64,000 bases of DNA from Amblyornis subalaris (GCA_018881555.1 JACAXG010000012.1:7056087-7120086), one strand, 5' to 3'; positions 25,767-38,800 are shown, counted from the first letter of the stretch. Made by a program: numbers and translations. The notes: generated from the letters alone by a model not told the origin.

Positions 25767-27460
25767 CTGTGGGTAAGTGGAATGTGATCAGAACAAGGAC
25801 ATAGAGAGTTAAGGGGGATCCCAGTCCTGCAACCCCAGAGCTGCTTGAGCAGCTTAGCAGTGAGCAGTGAGCTTAAGCAGATACCCATCGTGAGCATTCA
25901 CGGCTGTCTCTGCTTGTCCGCCAGCAGTAATCTGCATCTGCAGGGTGAGCTGCATCTGTATAGAGAGATGGTTTTGCTTCACTCTGGTACACTGAAAGCA
26001 GTTGTGTTCTGGCAGTACTGCTGCTGGTGCCAGCCACGCTGGAGAGGACCCAAAGTAATGTACCAGAGAAAGGAAGGAAAAAAGGCCAGCTGAATCAGAC
26101 TGACAGCAGAAGAAAGGCTCCACTTTAAGCATTCTGCCTGCGGCATGAAGACACCATGGGTACTAGACAGTTTGTGATGTATTCTATGTCACAGGGATGG
26201 ATATAAGAACAACCTTTGTGTTCCAACCTAAAGGTCCCTCCAGTGCAGTTCACTGTCAGACAGCTTTGGCAGAGCTGGGAGCAGGTACTCCAGGAAAATA
26301 GTGGAACTAGCATGGGCACAGATCATGCAGCAAAGCAATCACACAGAAGGAGCACAAGAATATGCTGCCCCCTCAACAGCAGGGAAGAATGAAGCAGCCA
26401 GCCTAGCATGCCACTTGGGGAGGAGGGATAAATGTACCAGCAGAAAGCCTGGTCAAAAGCAGCAGCAAGCCCACTGAGAAAAGGCGATCTCTCTATGACC
26501 ACCAGTTTAACAAACCTGCTTGTGAAGAGGGTGAAGGAAGGGAAATTATCACTGATGAAGCCTGATTAGCAAAAACATTTGTTCCTCCCAAGTGAAAGAG
26601 CCAAGGGGTTCACTGTAATACGTATTTCTGCAGCAAGCAATTGATAACACGACAGCTAAAAATTAACAATGGAGACTTCTCCCTCCACAGAGAGAGACAG
26701 AGACCGCCAACAGCAGGGTGGCCAGGGCAGCCACAGGCACAGAATGGGTTGCAGACCTGATTTGACCCACACACTCAGCAACTCAAGGGCTTACTCCTCT
26801 ATAAATGATGCAGAAACCACTTTAGCTCTGTCCTAAACTGAATGTCATGAGCCAGCTGTGCACTCACTGCATCTTTCTTTAGGAGTTTTGCAAGCTTAAG
26901 AATCCTAAATGAGAAAGAAATCAAAAGAGGGAGACTGTCATTCATGCCACTCACAAAAAAATTAATTTTTCTCACCACACAAACAGAAGCAGCAATATGG
27001 CAGTCACATTTGTATTTAGAAAGAAAACAGTGGCAAGAATGCTGTCATTTTTTTCAGAGATTATAAATTCTTCAAAGATACTTTTTGTGTTGCTGTTTTA
27101 AATATGTATTTCCAAATGTGAAATGTAGGCATGAACATTGTGTACCAGTTGAAGGAAAAACCAACAAAATAGATACAACTGTGACAGTGACCAGATGCCT
27201 GGAGAGAACAGGAACAGAGAAAGCATAAGGATATTAATTCATCCCTCTAATACCACCCTCCCAGCATCCAGCTTTTTTCAGCCCAAGAGACGTCCTCCCT
27301 GTCCCAACATTTTCCTTCCCTAAATCATAATTTTTCAGTTAGCCTACTTAGGTGAGAACAAGATTATAGTCAGCTGTCAATGATTTTCAGCAACGATACA
27401 GAAGGATTTCTTATTTTAGACTAAGAAGGAATACTTCCCACTGGTTAAACTTGCTGTGAA
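25767..27460. other. non-coding unique sequence, no gene seen
   Basis: Unique sequence. Opposed open frames at 25845-26093 (plus) and 25854-26132 (minus) shadow each other with no domain in either. No repeats named. Confidence 0.5.
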
Positions 27461-27500
27461 CCAAATACCAAAAACCCAAAAATAACCAAAAAACACAAGT
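27461..27500 (+). repeat. A/C-rich low-complexity tract
   Basis: About 40 bases made almost only of A and C on the plus strand (accaaaaacccaaaaataacc). Simple low-complexity DNA. Confidence 0.6.
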
Positions 27501-28360
27501 TAGGCTTACCAGAGGCAAAACACTACCTTAGTTTTTGCACACGTCAGTCAGACGACAAAGCAGGAGAAGAAAATCAATGAGCATAGATTCTCCAATGAGA
27601 GCCAGTTCTGCATTTGCTGCTCTTTACAAAAGCTGTATAGGTTGATGTCACTTTCATACACCTTGAAAGCAAGACAAATTATTCAGATCTTTATTCGTGA
27701 TTAAATGTTGCATTCACCTTATTAATGTATTTCCCCTTGTTAGCTACAGCAGTTGTGTTTATGCAAAACCAGAAGAAGATATGAATTCCCAGGAACCATC
27801 GTGGGGTTTCACAATGAAATGCACAACGAAAGCAGGCAGTTGCATAATTATTCCAGCATGACATGTTCATGCATAAAATTAGGCCTTCTCTCCAAGCACT
27901 GTCTGTCAATAAGCCCTGTAAGTCTATAGGAGAGCTGTTCATAACACATTCAATTTTACCTATCAGTATGATGTCCAATTACTTGGGAAAGGGTGAAAGA
28001 CTTTATGCCACATCTAAACATGACAGACATAACCTTTAAGTACTGGCAAATGCCAAGATGTTGCTGGCGGTAGGCATTCTGAACATGTTTGTGTTTTTCT
28101 TTGTACATGATTTCCCCCTTTTTTTTAGATAAATGCAAATTGTTAAATATTTTAAAACCCTGCATTATCATATCTCACAAGAAACAAGTTTGGAAAGCAG
28201 AAGGAAGTTTTAAACTACCTAACATTTCCTAATGCATTTAATATAATGTGGGTTTTGTTCCTTCCACAGGTACTAAAGTAGCCTTTCCCTGACCCCTGGT
28301 TTCAGCACACAAGTATAAAGTTGTAAGTTCAACACTAGATCAAATCACTGAGCCCTGCAC
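27501..28360. other. non-coding unique sequence, no gene seen
   Basis: Unique, AT-rich. It contains one copy (27968-27985) of an 18-base word that recurs exactly at 43055-43072. A 95-codon minus-strand frame here has no domain. Confidence 0.5.
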
Positions 28361-28412
28361 AAAACTAAAAAAAACCAAAACAAACCACAAAAAAACCCCA
28401 ACCAACCAAAAC
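28361..28412 (+). repeat. A/C-rich low-complexity tract
   Basis: Runs of A broken by single or paired C (aaaaccaaaacaaaccac, then ccccaaccaaccaaaac). No target duplication or upstream gene-like body was seen that would make it a retrocopy tail. Confidence 0.6.
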
Positions 28413-29750
28413 TGTAAAATTATTTTGTTGTACTGTTCTAAGTAAAACACATCAAAATCTTCTCTTCCGTCTCCAAAGAGTAAAGCTAATCTGTACCTCA
28501 CAAATCTTTTTTAAGAGGCCAGCATGTCTTCCTTCTTAATACCTCCCAGCAGGGAGCACAACAGCAGGTCTAGTTTATCTTAATTATCTGTCTTTATCTC
28601 CATAGGAAGAAGAGATTACTGCCAGTGTGTTGCTGGCTAGAACAGAAGAAGCCAAAGAGCACAAGCTATTTCCCTTTCTCCACAACTTCTCACAGCTGAG
28701 ATAAGTGCAATGGGAAAAACTGATGGAGAGACAGGAGAACGATATTTCTGTTGCTTTGGGTTAGGCATTGTAAGTGAAAGTGGATGGCCAGAGTCACAGT
28801 GTGTGTAGAACACAGAAAAAGTTTCTCTGTGTAAAGGAGGATGTACTTTATTCTTGCTTGCCACATAGGGAAACAACAAAGAGAAAGCCAGCTGCAGCCA
28901 CTGAGACAGCCAAAAAAGAGGTAGAGAGTATAAGGGATATGTACAGTGCTGAGTGCCCTTAGGACAAAATGCAGCTTTCAGAATGTTCATTTTATATGGT
29001 GGTGTGTATGGTAGTTCTTTTTGAATTAGGGAAGTTACCTTTTTGTCAGTTATTGACTCTATGCAATACCATACTGCTGCTTCTCTTTCAGTCAGCTTAA
29101 GGAGCAGGCATCTTGGGCTTTATGTTGCAGGGAAGGTGTTGTGGCATTTGATTTGAAGCCTATGACTTACAGGAAATTGCAGTTTTGTTGCTTTGTAGCA
29201 ATTTTGGTTGCATCTATTTTAGTATCATGGTCGACTGTGTAACTAATGCGCCCAGCTTTTTGGTTCTGTTATTAGAAGGGGCCCATTCTGTTTTTCAGCA
29301 GAACATCATAAACTGCCTTAGGAATCTGATACACTGCGCAGAAAAGTTGATGGGGACTAGAACAAGATTCTCATGTGCTTCCTAGAACCTAATTAGTGAA
29401 TCACAAATAAGATTGTGATATAAATCTGAGTTACCATTTTCTTAAGTGCTTTGCTAATCTGTGGTGATCTTTCAAAGACTGCCTTTCTCTTAACTATTCA
29501 TGGCCCTGAGAAACAATATTTTTACATCATTTACATCCTGATCAGAACTCATAACTTACCAGTAATTTCNAGAAATGTTAATGGAAATATTTAGCATATA
29601 AGACTCAGCAGAAACACCTTGCAGAGGTAAAACAGACAATTAGAAGTCTGCCAGTTCATCCCAAAAACTGATCTCTCACTGACCTTATGTCTGATCCACA
29701 TACTTAATAAACATGAACACAAAATCACTGCCTTACTGACCTAATCTGGA
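28413..29750. other. non-coding unique sequence, no gene seen
   Basis: Unique sequence with an isolated N at 29570. The 117-codon minus-strand frame at 28637-28990 has no recognisable domain and is overlapped on the other strand. Confidence 0.5.
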
Positions 29751-29795
29751 TGATGCTGATGATGCTGCTGCTGCTGCTGNTGATGATGATTATTA
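29751..29795 (+). repeat. GAT/GCT trinucleotide microsatellite
   Basis: Alternating gatgat, gctgctgctgctgct and gatgatgat units form a compound trinucleotide repeat. An N at 29780 sits inside it, consistent with uncertain base calling in the repeat. Likely length-variable. Not inside any supported coding frame. Confidence 0.85.
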
Positions 29796-31767
29796 CTCTT
29801 CCTCTGGTGCTTATTGTGTATGAGAAATTAAAACACAGTTCAGTCACATTTTGCTGCCTATTTCATGTGATGGGTAGTTACTGATGGTGAATAATTTTTC
29901 CTTGACATTAAGATTTGGGTTATGGTGCACAGCTCAGTCCATCAGATGAGCTTTGAGGACTGTGGCAATCTGCAGGTCTCTGTTACACAGTGGGCTGTGG
30001 ACAGAGTTTCTTGCCTTTGCTCTAACTCTTACATAAAGGCACAGTCAGCAGACTGGTTCATTGCTAACAAGGAAGTTCTGGCCCTAAGATTCCCCAGTTT
30101 AAAGGGAAAACATAAATTGACTATAAAGCTAAATAAATGTTGATGAGTAGCCTCTCCTTCATGCAGCGAAGGGTGGATTTACGGGACTGAAGTCAGCAGG
30201 AAATCCTTTCAAGCAGCTTCGAAAAATTTAGCCAAGAGTCGTTTTCTAGCAGACTTTTGGCAGCATATGTACGCTCTTCTGGTTTCCTTTTTGATGAGGA
30301 TTGTGCTATTCACATAGTGAAGGATTAAAAAGTAAGTTACCAACAATAATAATATATTAATTTCAAAAGCTGGCAAGTTTCCTTCCTCCAAATCAGGAAG
30401 GACCCTTGAGCCAGCTAGACAGTCTGAATACTGGCTATCAATGCTCTTTTCCAAGACAGAAGTCATTTGATAACTTATTTCAAGCATAAATCTTTTTCTC
30501 TTTGAAATATGATCTTTATCTTCTGACTGTTTATAAAAAACTGTACCCCAGAAAGACCCCAATTCTGACTGGGGCCTTCAGGACAATAGAGCTGATAAAT
30601 TCAAGTGATGATCATGATGACTGCTTTAATAAGCTGTAAAACTCCAACAGCTGGCATGTAGCCAACAAGTGAAATTGCTGCGTGTTTCACTGTTCTGGGA
30701 ATCCCACAACAGTCTGACAAATCTAAATTTTATTCTGAGGCCTATGTTTGAAGTTCCAGTCATACAGACCTCCAGGACTAGTGGCCCAGTGTTTGAGCAT
30801 GGCTTTTATTCCAGAAAGCATGGGGAGATTTCCTATCAGAAACAGTATGAGATCTTCTGATTAGGAAAATATCCATATCCAAAGCACTTACCCACCTGCA
30901 GTTTACCAGTGATGGCCCAAAAAAACTACTGACTTGCTGAGCTCTTCTCCTGTGAAAAATGTAAAGTTGTGGTGGAAAAGCATGATTCAAGCATGGCATT
31001 TTTGTTCTGAAGAAATGGAATTGGAGTAGCAAACGTACACCTCTTTCAGCGAGCTTTGGCTGATGTGGTGGTCTGTGCTTGGTGAATGGTAGAAAAGGAA
31101 AGACTCCATTTTGTATTATACTTGTGCAAATCTTCATTCTGTAAAAAGACAAAACATACATTACTTGTATTCATGTTTCATGCTCAAGACTGTTAAACAG
31201 CAGTTTATGTTGTGCCAGATTTATTTTTGTTGTTGTCCTTTGTTATTGTAGATATTACGACAAGGTTGTTATAATTTTCAGTATACTCAGAGCTGGAGAA
31301 ATCCACTTAGGCACAACCATCAAGAACCATTTTCTTAATCTACCCCTCTGTGAATGAAAGGTGGGGTAAATCCCCACTAAAATGGGGGAAAAGCTATATT
31401 GTGCAGTTCTTCCTTTCCTCTCCCACCCAAGGCCTATTTTCTTTCCTAACCAATGGCATTTCCAAACAGCTGTATGTTTGCATTTTTTTACGGCTAGATT
31501 TTTCTAAGCAATCAGAATTCTGCTGCAGCATTAAATTAAAAAAAATTAAATAGAATGAGCATTTCAACTACAAGCAGTCTTTGCTCTTTCACTGCAGCAT
31601 GGCTCCCATCCAAAGCCAATTATGTAAAACAACAGCACCTCGGCACCATTACCACAGCCATCTAAAGGGAAGAATTGCACCTACTCAGAGCTGAAAACAT
31701 TTTCAAGGAATTTAATTATTTTCTTACTTTCTCGCCTCAAGCATACTTTTTACCTTACTTCACTCTA
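29796..31767. other. non-coding unique sequence, no gene seen
   Basis: Unique sequence. The minus-strand frames at 30209-30562 (117 codons) and 30778-31161 (127 codons) show no domain or splice context. Confidence 0.5.
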
Positions 31768-31831
31768 AAATGCCTTGGGTGTTATTCAGCTAGAACATAT
31801 GGAGCGCTATATAAATCCAAGTTGTTGCTAA
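31768..31831 (+). repeat. ancient L2/MIR-type repeat tail
   Basis: The order 'aaatgccttgggtg ... cagct-agaa ... gcgctatataaat-ccaagttgttgct' parallels the 'aaagcgctttgagat ... aaaggcgctatataagtgcaagttattatt' ends of old amniote LINE/SINE elements. The word gcgctatataaat lies at 31804-31816. About 64 bases remain. The exact family is unknown. Confidence 0.55.
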
Positions 31832-33727
31832 TTTTACTTAAAAGTCAGGTTATATTTTCTGTTTTTACTTCTGCCTGTTTACACTCCTTGAAACATCTTT
31901 TGCATTGCCCCAGATGTCGCTTCTCACAGTGCTTCATCTTCTGTACATGTTAATCTTGCTTCTTCAGTACTTAGGATTTTTTGCTTCATACAGTGATAAA
32001 TGCAATGCCAAAAATTAATTGTCAAAGAAAATAGCAGAATTATTTAAGTTTATGCCTTTAAATTCAGTATCAATTAACTTTAATGGTCAAAACCTTTTCA
32101 TCAATTTATGAAACTGTGTAGCTCATGATTTCTGAAGGAAGAAGTGACTCTGAGACAGCTGTGTATAATAGAGAGATTTCTCTTTATTTTACACTCTTCT
32201 GTCTTAACTTTTACCTACTGTGGAAATAATTTGTAGCTTTTTTCCCTCATATTAGGCTTTCAATGATCTCAGTCAAGAATTCCAAGAATACTGATAACAG
32301 CTGCTGCCAAAGCATGCTCCCTGTTCTGCAGTGGGCTGTAAGACAGAATAATCAAAGCATGATTTACTCTCAGATGTGGCACTAGTGGACTCTCTAGAAT
32401 ATATATCAGAGTTGTATTCTGGAAGCACAGTGAGTTGTTAAATATTGGCCAGAGTTGTGGTGGTCTTCTTGCATGTTTTCATTTAACAATTGGTGTGCCC
32501 AGAAGGCTGTACTCATTTCCAAAAAGAGTTCTTCAAAATGAAGTAATTTTAATTTAGAGTATAATGCTTCACACATAAACAACACAATTCTTTGCATAAA
32601 TATTGATTCTGTTTCATGTGTGCACTTATACTTCCTAAATGAAAAATGGTTAAAATGAAAGGGCTGAGTGATTTCTTCACTCTCAAGCAGTCATAAAGTG
32701 TTTTCTGTCTTCCCATCTCTTGGTTTGTAGTGTGAAAATGCTATGTACAAGGGCAAGAGGGAAATAATGATTTTTTTGTTTTATATGTGCCCTTTCAGTT
32801 TGAACACTCTAGGTGAGGATTTCACCCAGCTCCAAATTCGCTCAGGTAGTTGGCACCCCAGAAACCACGAACACTGCTTGTTCCTGGTCAAACATGGCAA
32901 AGGTATTACCTTACTGTTTTTGAGACCATGGCTACAAGTCATTCCCTTTTAATTAATTTTTCACTCCTTAATGTACCTTTCTTCACTAACATGAACTGAG
33001 AACTGTAAATGAAAGCAGTCATTTGGAATAAATCTCTTTACTTAGGCATGTGATCAGACAACTCCTAAGATATGAGAGGCACTGAAGGGAAGGGGGAAAC
33101 GGGGAGACAAGACCAGGAAAAGAGTGGAGGTCACATGGGACTATACATAGGATTAGGGCAACTATAAGCAGAAGAATAAAATCTGCAGCACAGATTTTTC
33201 TTGGAAAGCAAATGATTAATACAGTATAGTGCTGACCATCAACCTGAATTCTTCTTGACATCATGGAAAAGAATAAATTAGTAGACAAATATAAATTATG
33301 AAAGAAGGAAATACCTACTACATTCTAAAGCGTGTGTGTTTCTATTAATTGAACTTGCAGAATGTAGTGCTAAGTGGGAAGAGGCAAAACCATCTGAACT
33401 TTAGGTCTTATCCTCTTTGGAAGCTTCCACTCATTTAAGCACAACCCATACTGACCTTGTACCTCTGCAGCTTGTTTTGATACTTGGACTTGCCCCTGCA
33501 GCTGAAAACAATGGTGAGACCATCACTGTGCTCAAAAGCACTGGAATTGTAAATAGCCCCTCTGGAATCATTCAGCATTAATATCAATAGAGGTGTGTAA
33601 TGCCTGCTTACAGTAAAGTCCAAATTTTTCACCTCAGGGTTATAGCAAAGACCTATGGAAACGAACAGAGCCACAGCCCCTGACATTAAGTAGCTGTACT
33701 AGGAGGTCGACAAGCAGTTCATTGTCA
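31832..33727. other. non-coding unique sequence, no gene seen
   Basis: AT-rich unique sequence without recognised repeats. Short open frames only (up to 92 codons from 31675), none with a domain. Confidence 0.5.
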
Positions 33728-33732
33728 GTAAA
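33728..33732. repeat. target-site duplication, left copy
   Basis: GTAAA immediately precedes the LTR's TG start and matches GTAAA at 34629-34633. If the LTR ends two bases earlier, the duplication would be the 7-mer CAGTAAA. The 5-base reading fits an ERVL-type integrase. Confidence 0.7.
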
Positions 33733-33898
33733 TGTATTGGGTTTGCTTGGCAAAGTTCTGGTACCAGGGAACTACAGGGTGGCTTCCCTGAGAAGCTGCC
33801 GGAAGCTTCCCCTATGTCCAACATAGTGTCAATGCCAGATGGCTCCAAGGTGGACCCTTCGCTGGCCGAACGACAGTGGTGATGCCATTGGGTTAACA

Positions 33899-33905
33899 TA
33901 TTTAA
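33899..33905 (+). promoter_or_regulatory. LTR TATA-like box
   Basis: TATTTAA within the LTR, about 170 bases from its start, at the place where this LTR type carries its promoter. Activity is unknown. Confidence 0.5.
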
Positions 33906-34432
33906 GGAAAGGAAAGAAACCCTACAGCTGCATTTGCAGTCAGATGGAGGAGTGAGAACATGTGAAAGAAACAACTCTGCAGGCATAAAGGTGAGAGAAG
34001 CAGAACCAGGAGGAGGTATTTCAGGCACCGGAGCTGAGATTCCCCTGCATCCTGTGTCAAAGACTGTGGTGAAGCAGCTGTAACCCTGCAGCCCATGGAG
34101 ATCCACAGTGAAGCAAATAATCACCTGCAGCCTATGGAGGATCCCATGCCAAAGCAGGTGGATGCTCAAAAGAGGCTGTGACCCTGTGGGAAGCCCACAC
34201 TTAAGCAGGTTTGCTGATAGGACCTATGGCCCTATGGAGAGAGGATTCCATGCTGGAGCAGTCTGTTCCTGAAGGACTGCACTCTGTAGCCCCCTGTCTC
34301 CCTGCACCACTCAGGCAGAGAAAGCAGAGAATTTGTGAGTAAAATTGAACCTAGGAAGAAGGAAGTAATGGGAGGAAAGGTGTTTTAAGATTTGCTTTTA
34401 TTTTCTCATTATCCTACTCCGATTTCATCAGT

Positions 34433-34438
34433 AATAAA
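34433..34438 (+). terminator. LTR polyadenylation signal
   Basis: AATAAA in the 3' part of the solo LTR, about 190 bases before its end and downstream of the TATA-like box, as expected for an LTR poly-A signal. Confidence 0.5.
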
Positions 34439-34628
34439 TTTAACTAATTTCCCCATGTTGATTCTTTTTTGCCCATGAGAGTAATAGGTGAATAATTTCT
34501 CCCTGTCCTTATCTCCCAGTCCCATCCCTGTCTTTTTGGTATATTTTCTCTCCTCTGTCCAACTGAGGAGGTGAATCACAGAGCAGCTTTGGTGACACCT
34601 GGCATCCAGCCAGAGAAAACGCATCACA

Positions 34629-34633
34629 GTAAA
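34629..34633. repeat. target-site duplication, right copy
   Basis: GTAAA directly after the LTR's terminal CA. Identical to the left copy at 33728-33732. Confidence 0.7.
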
Positions 34634-35535
34634 TAATAAAAAAGAGGTTCCAGGTGACTCTGCTCCACATGGAACTTCTGAAAGTTCAGTAAGGTCCTAC
34701 ATCAATCTATTATTATGCTCAGCATTGTGTGTTGCTGCAGGTAACGTTGTTTGCTTGCTGTCCCTGATTGAAAATCTTCTGTGTGCAATGCTGTTAAGGC
34801 ACTGGAGAGCTCCGTCAAGGAAAAGAGCAGTTCCTCGGCTTAAAAAACCCTAAGAGGCCTTAAGAAAGGCTTGTTGGTTCTGCACAAACATAGCAGCATT
34901 AAATTATAACCTGAGCTTTTTACCAAGCTCACTCAAGTACAGCAAATACCAGCTGGAGGGTAAGAAGGGATTTGCTTTCCAAACAGCTAGGAGAGGCATT
35001 TATTTCACTAAATTAAACAAATATCAGCCTGTTTATGGCACTAAAATTCAGCTGGACATCATGAGCTATGGCTTTTACTGTGGGCTGGTCAGGACCTGGC
35101 ATCCCAGAGGGAACTGAAGGGAGCACAACAAAGCTACAGAAAAATGCAAGTGTGTGGGCTGTAGGTCAGCAGGATCAAGACATCACGCCATGAAGGTGGA
35201 GCACAGGTTTCTGCTATGTACCAAAACTAATGCTAATAAGTGTTACACTCTTCACTCATGGTCTTCTGAAACACTGCAGAAGAAATGCAGCATGAACTGT
35301 GCTTCTGCCTGGAAGAAAACCACCTCTATTCATCTTTTCCCTGAGATTGTTGAAATGAGTGGAAACACCAGGAAAGAATAGTTCCTGGACCTTGGAGAAT
35401 TAAGAAGAGGAAGAAAGGAGGCAGATGCATTTAAAGGAGAAAGATTTTTTTGCATCCTCCCTGCAACATGCTTTTCAAAGACCCAGGAATGGCTGCTCAC
35501 AGTCTCGCTAGAAGTGGGCAAGTGTTATTCCTAAT
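34634..35535. other. non-coding unique sequence, no gene seen
   Basis: Unique sequence between the solo LTR and the CR1 copy. The 75-codon plus-strand frame at 35154-35381 has no domain. Confidence 0.5.
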
Positions 35536-35826
35536 ATAGAACCATAGAATTGCTTGGTTTGGAAGGAACCTTAAAGATCATCTAGTTCCAAACCCCCTGC
35601 CATAGGCAGGGACATCTTTCACTAGACCAGAGTTCCATCCAGCCTGGCCTTGAACACTTCCAGGGATGGGGCATCCACAGTTTCTCTGGACGACCTGATC
35701 CAATGTCTCACCACACTCAGAGTAAAGAATTTTTTACTAATATCTAATCTAAACCTACTCTCTTGTAGTTTGAATCCATTTCCCCTGTACGGCAAGTTCT
35801 TGTAAAAAGTCCTTTTCCAGCTTGGA
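35536..35826 (-). mobile_element. CR1 LINE 3' fragment
   Basis: A 5'-truncated CR1 retrotransposon on the minus strand. Its 3' tail (ttctatggttctat on that strand) is at the low-coordinate end, followed by the usual aggaaccttaaagatcatctag and cttgaacacttccagggatgg segments. The frame at 35622-35840 still reads like the C-terminal end of CR1 ORF2 (LDISKKFFTLSVVRHW, then APSLEVFKARLDG), ending in a stop as the family does. It ends near the ctttttacaagaacttgc stretch, so about 290 bases of an element of several kilobases remain. No target duplication is expected for CR1. Not mobile. Confidence 0.95.
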
Positions 35827-38800
35827 CTTCTGTCAGCCACAGTGGCATGTAAATTCCCAGAAAAACAGCTTTTCTTCCCTGCAATATACTGGCTTAGTCC
35901 TGGTTATTGAGGGCTGCCCAATGCCTGACCAAAGGGACAGAAACTCTGCTAGTAGGAATGAGGAAGCAGGCCCAGTTCATTCCCTGTGTGTGGGAGTACA
36001 AAGAGCACTCATATCACCCTGGGAGCACACACACCATGCTTTCTGTAACCCTGCAGCACTGTCTACATGACTAACCCCTACCACTCATCTTACTTATTGC
36101 TTACTGTCCAGATGATGGCTGCAGATGGTCTGGAGTCTCTCTGCTATTCAACTTCACACGTCCCCAGTTGTCCATAATGCAAGAAAAGGGAACCCAATCA
36201 TACTGAATCATAAGGAGGATTTGCAACAATTTCCATTAAATAGTTATTCTTAATGTGGCCTGAGTTTGGGCATTTTGTTGCCATTCATACACTGAATATT
36301 CTGTCAACCTGCAGAGAAACTGTGACTCTCTTCACTGTGAGCAATCTAGGAGTTTCAAAGAATGAGTGGGAAGGCTCCCTTCAATTTGTCATCTTCAACT
36401 GATTTCAGAGGGGTTGGATTTTCACTCCCTCCCCAAATCTTTTGCCCTGTATTTTTACATTCCCTGCTTTCCAGTACTAACGCATGCTTTTTGGAATTTA
36501 AGGCCTTTCGTTCTTTTTCTTAAGTATATGTGTCCTTCGTGATAAAGCAGACAGCTTTGAAAATACAAATCAGAACACACATAGCACCAGAAACAAGATA
36601 AACTTTCTGATTAGAAGATTGTTCCTCTAGGCTTCTATTCTCCAGTGAATTGAGACCTTAAAGAAACCTTACCTGAGCTCTGCAGAAAATCTCTGGTGAG
36701 GCCAGCATTTTAGTACTGCTCTTGAATCTCAGCATGGTGTTTTTTTTCTGAGGACTGTCATTTTGCTGGTAGCATTAATGCCTGTGTAGTTGAGAGACAG
36801 AAACAGGAGTGAATTGGTCAGTGCTAATGCCAGTACACACACATGCAGACTTACTTCAAAAAATAAAAGAAATTGAACTTACCTAACAATAACTTAGAAA
36901 ATCTGATTTCTTATTTGTTCCAATGCCGAGAGGCATTTCCTTTGTCTCAATCTACTTCTCAGCAGGAGTCCCACACTGATGAAGTATCATCAAATTGTCA
37001 TCTCCCACTGAGAGAGACACCCGCACTGCTCACTGATTGGAGAGATGGAAACAGTGACAGGTGTTTCTAAAAACTGTGAGGTTTTAAAATTAAAGGAACA
37101 CAATATTTTTCACCTTGTGGCATGTATTTCTGAAACAGAAGAACTCCTGAAGTAAGGCCATGAAAGAGAGACTGAAGAAGACAAATGAGACTAGTTAGTG
37201 TAGCAAGGAACTAGGTGACAAAAGTTTAAGACAGTCAGCCTCAGTGGTGGAAAGGACTTCATTCCAGGTCAGCTAAATTCTTGATGATTCTGTGGAAGAG
37301 TAAGGCAAGTCTGTTGTTTGGGTTCATCTCACAATGGCTGTTCAATCAAAGGAGTTGATAGGATTCTGAAAACAGGTTAATTATTCTTAAGAATAATGAG
37401 GATATCTGTGCTTACATTGGTTAGGATAAAAATACAAAATTTATGCAGGACTGATAGAATCACTTGTTATTAAAACTGAGCAGCTCTCTTCATGGTGAAA
37501 CCATATTTCATTAGCTTTTTTAACCATTTTAGAGAGAGCAATTGAATTTCTCAAAGAAATGGCTCAGCAGTGATCTCCTCAGCTAAATGGGGATAATGCC
37601 AAGCCCTTCTTTTACACAAATGAAAACAAATGTGTTAATTTATGTGAGGTCCACAGCTGCTAAAGTCAGGAATGTGACAAGAATGTTCATGGTAAGATGA
37701 GTGATCTTAACTTCAGCATGAAGTGAATAATGTTCAGTAAATAACCTGGGACCATACAAACGGAAGGGGTAAGGAAAATATTGAACAGTTTCTTGCACAG
37801 TGGATTTAGTCTGTCCCCTGCATTGCGAGACATGGACCCTCTGGGGAGAAATAATATATGCTTACGCAATTAGATAATGCATGCACACAGGAGGGTTAAT
37901 TAAGGTTACACAATTCTGACATCTCATATCTGTGTGTTTTTAAATTTGCAGTCTTAGCATTCTGGTGTTTTTCAAGGGATTGTTTTTAACTTTTGTGTTT
38001 GTCCGTCAGAACAAAAAAAGTATTTGTGTTCTAATGCCAACCAACCTTTTTTTCCCCCCTTCTTGCCTAACTGCATTGAAATCCCATCTGCCCAACAACA
38101 CAGGATTCCTCTTAGAGCTTAGATCACAATCAACTCCCTACAACATCAGTTATAGGAGAATGAACAACAATAATTTAGTATTTTCTGTTTCATTCTGCCA
38201 CTCTCATGAAAAACAACAATAAAGCTGAGCAGACAGAAAAACACAAAATCAAGTTCTAGCTTTTATGTGGGGATACACTCAAAAGAGGAGTGGTGTAAGA
38301 AGGCAATTGATTGGGAAGGGATTGGTTTGTGTGGGTATGGATAGTGTTCATGGCAGGCTAGCATGCAACTTTTCGTGTAGAACACAACTGAAAGGTCCCG
38401 TANACATTGGATAGATACGTGCTAACTGAACAAAAATGTCTGATTCCTTCTATGCTCAAAACAACTCAATTTTCTCTCATGTGAGGACCAAAAGTTTCCT
38501 TTGAATCACTGGCATGAAGGAGCTTTTGACAGGCTATGAAAAGCGTCAGTCTGGCAACTCCACAGAACGGTTGGTTGCTGCCTCTGCTGAGCTGAGGGGC
38601 AATTGCAGTAGCCAGGGACTTTGTGCTCCACCTGTGACTATTAGGCAGGTAAAGCACTTTAACAGTGTATCTGCTGGGCACTGTCCTGTTGTTTGGTTTT
38701 ATCTCATTAACCCTCTTTGGAGCACATCTGACCCCTTTATAATGAAGCTGAATAGTCACACTATGTTTAAGCCTCCCAAGACAGCTTTTGGTAGTAAATT

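Larger units (their letters stand above)
33733..34628 (+). mobile_element. solo LTR of an avian ERVL-like retrovirus
   Basis: About 896 bases starting TGTATTGGGTTTGC and ending CATCACA, with the TG...CA ends of LTRs. The wording (gggtttgcttggcaaag, agaagctgccggaagcttcccc, acatatttaagg, cacctggcatccagccag) is that of an LTR family common in songbird-type genomes. A TATTTAA promoter word is at 33899-33905 and a poly-A signal AATAAA at 34433-34438, giving plus orientation. Imperfect repeats of about 39 bases built on cctgcagcc(c/t)atggag lie at 34085-34140. Flanking GTAAA copies mark insertion. No internal retroviral sequence or second LTR follows, so recombination between the two LTRs has left a solo copy. 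The 156-codon minus-strand frame crossing it is chance. Confidence 0.9.

Noticed and set aside
33699..34169. 156-codon minus-strand open frame
   Set aside because: It lies almost wholly inside the plus-strand solo LTR and is an antisense reading of LTR sequence.
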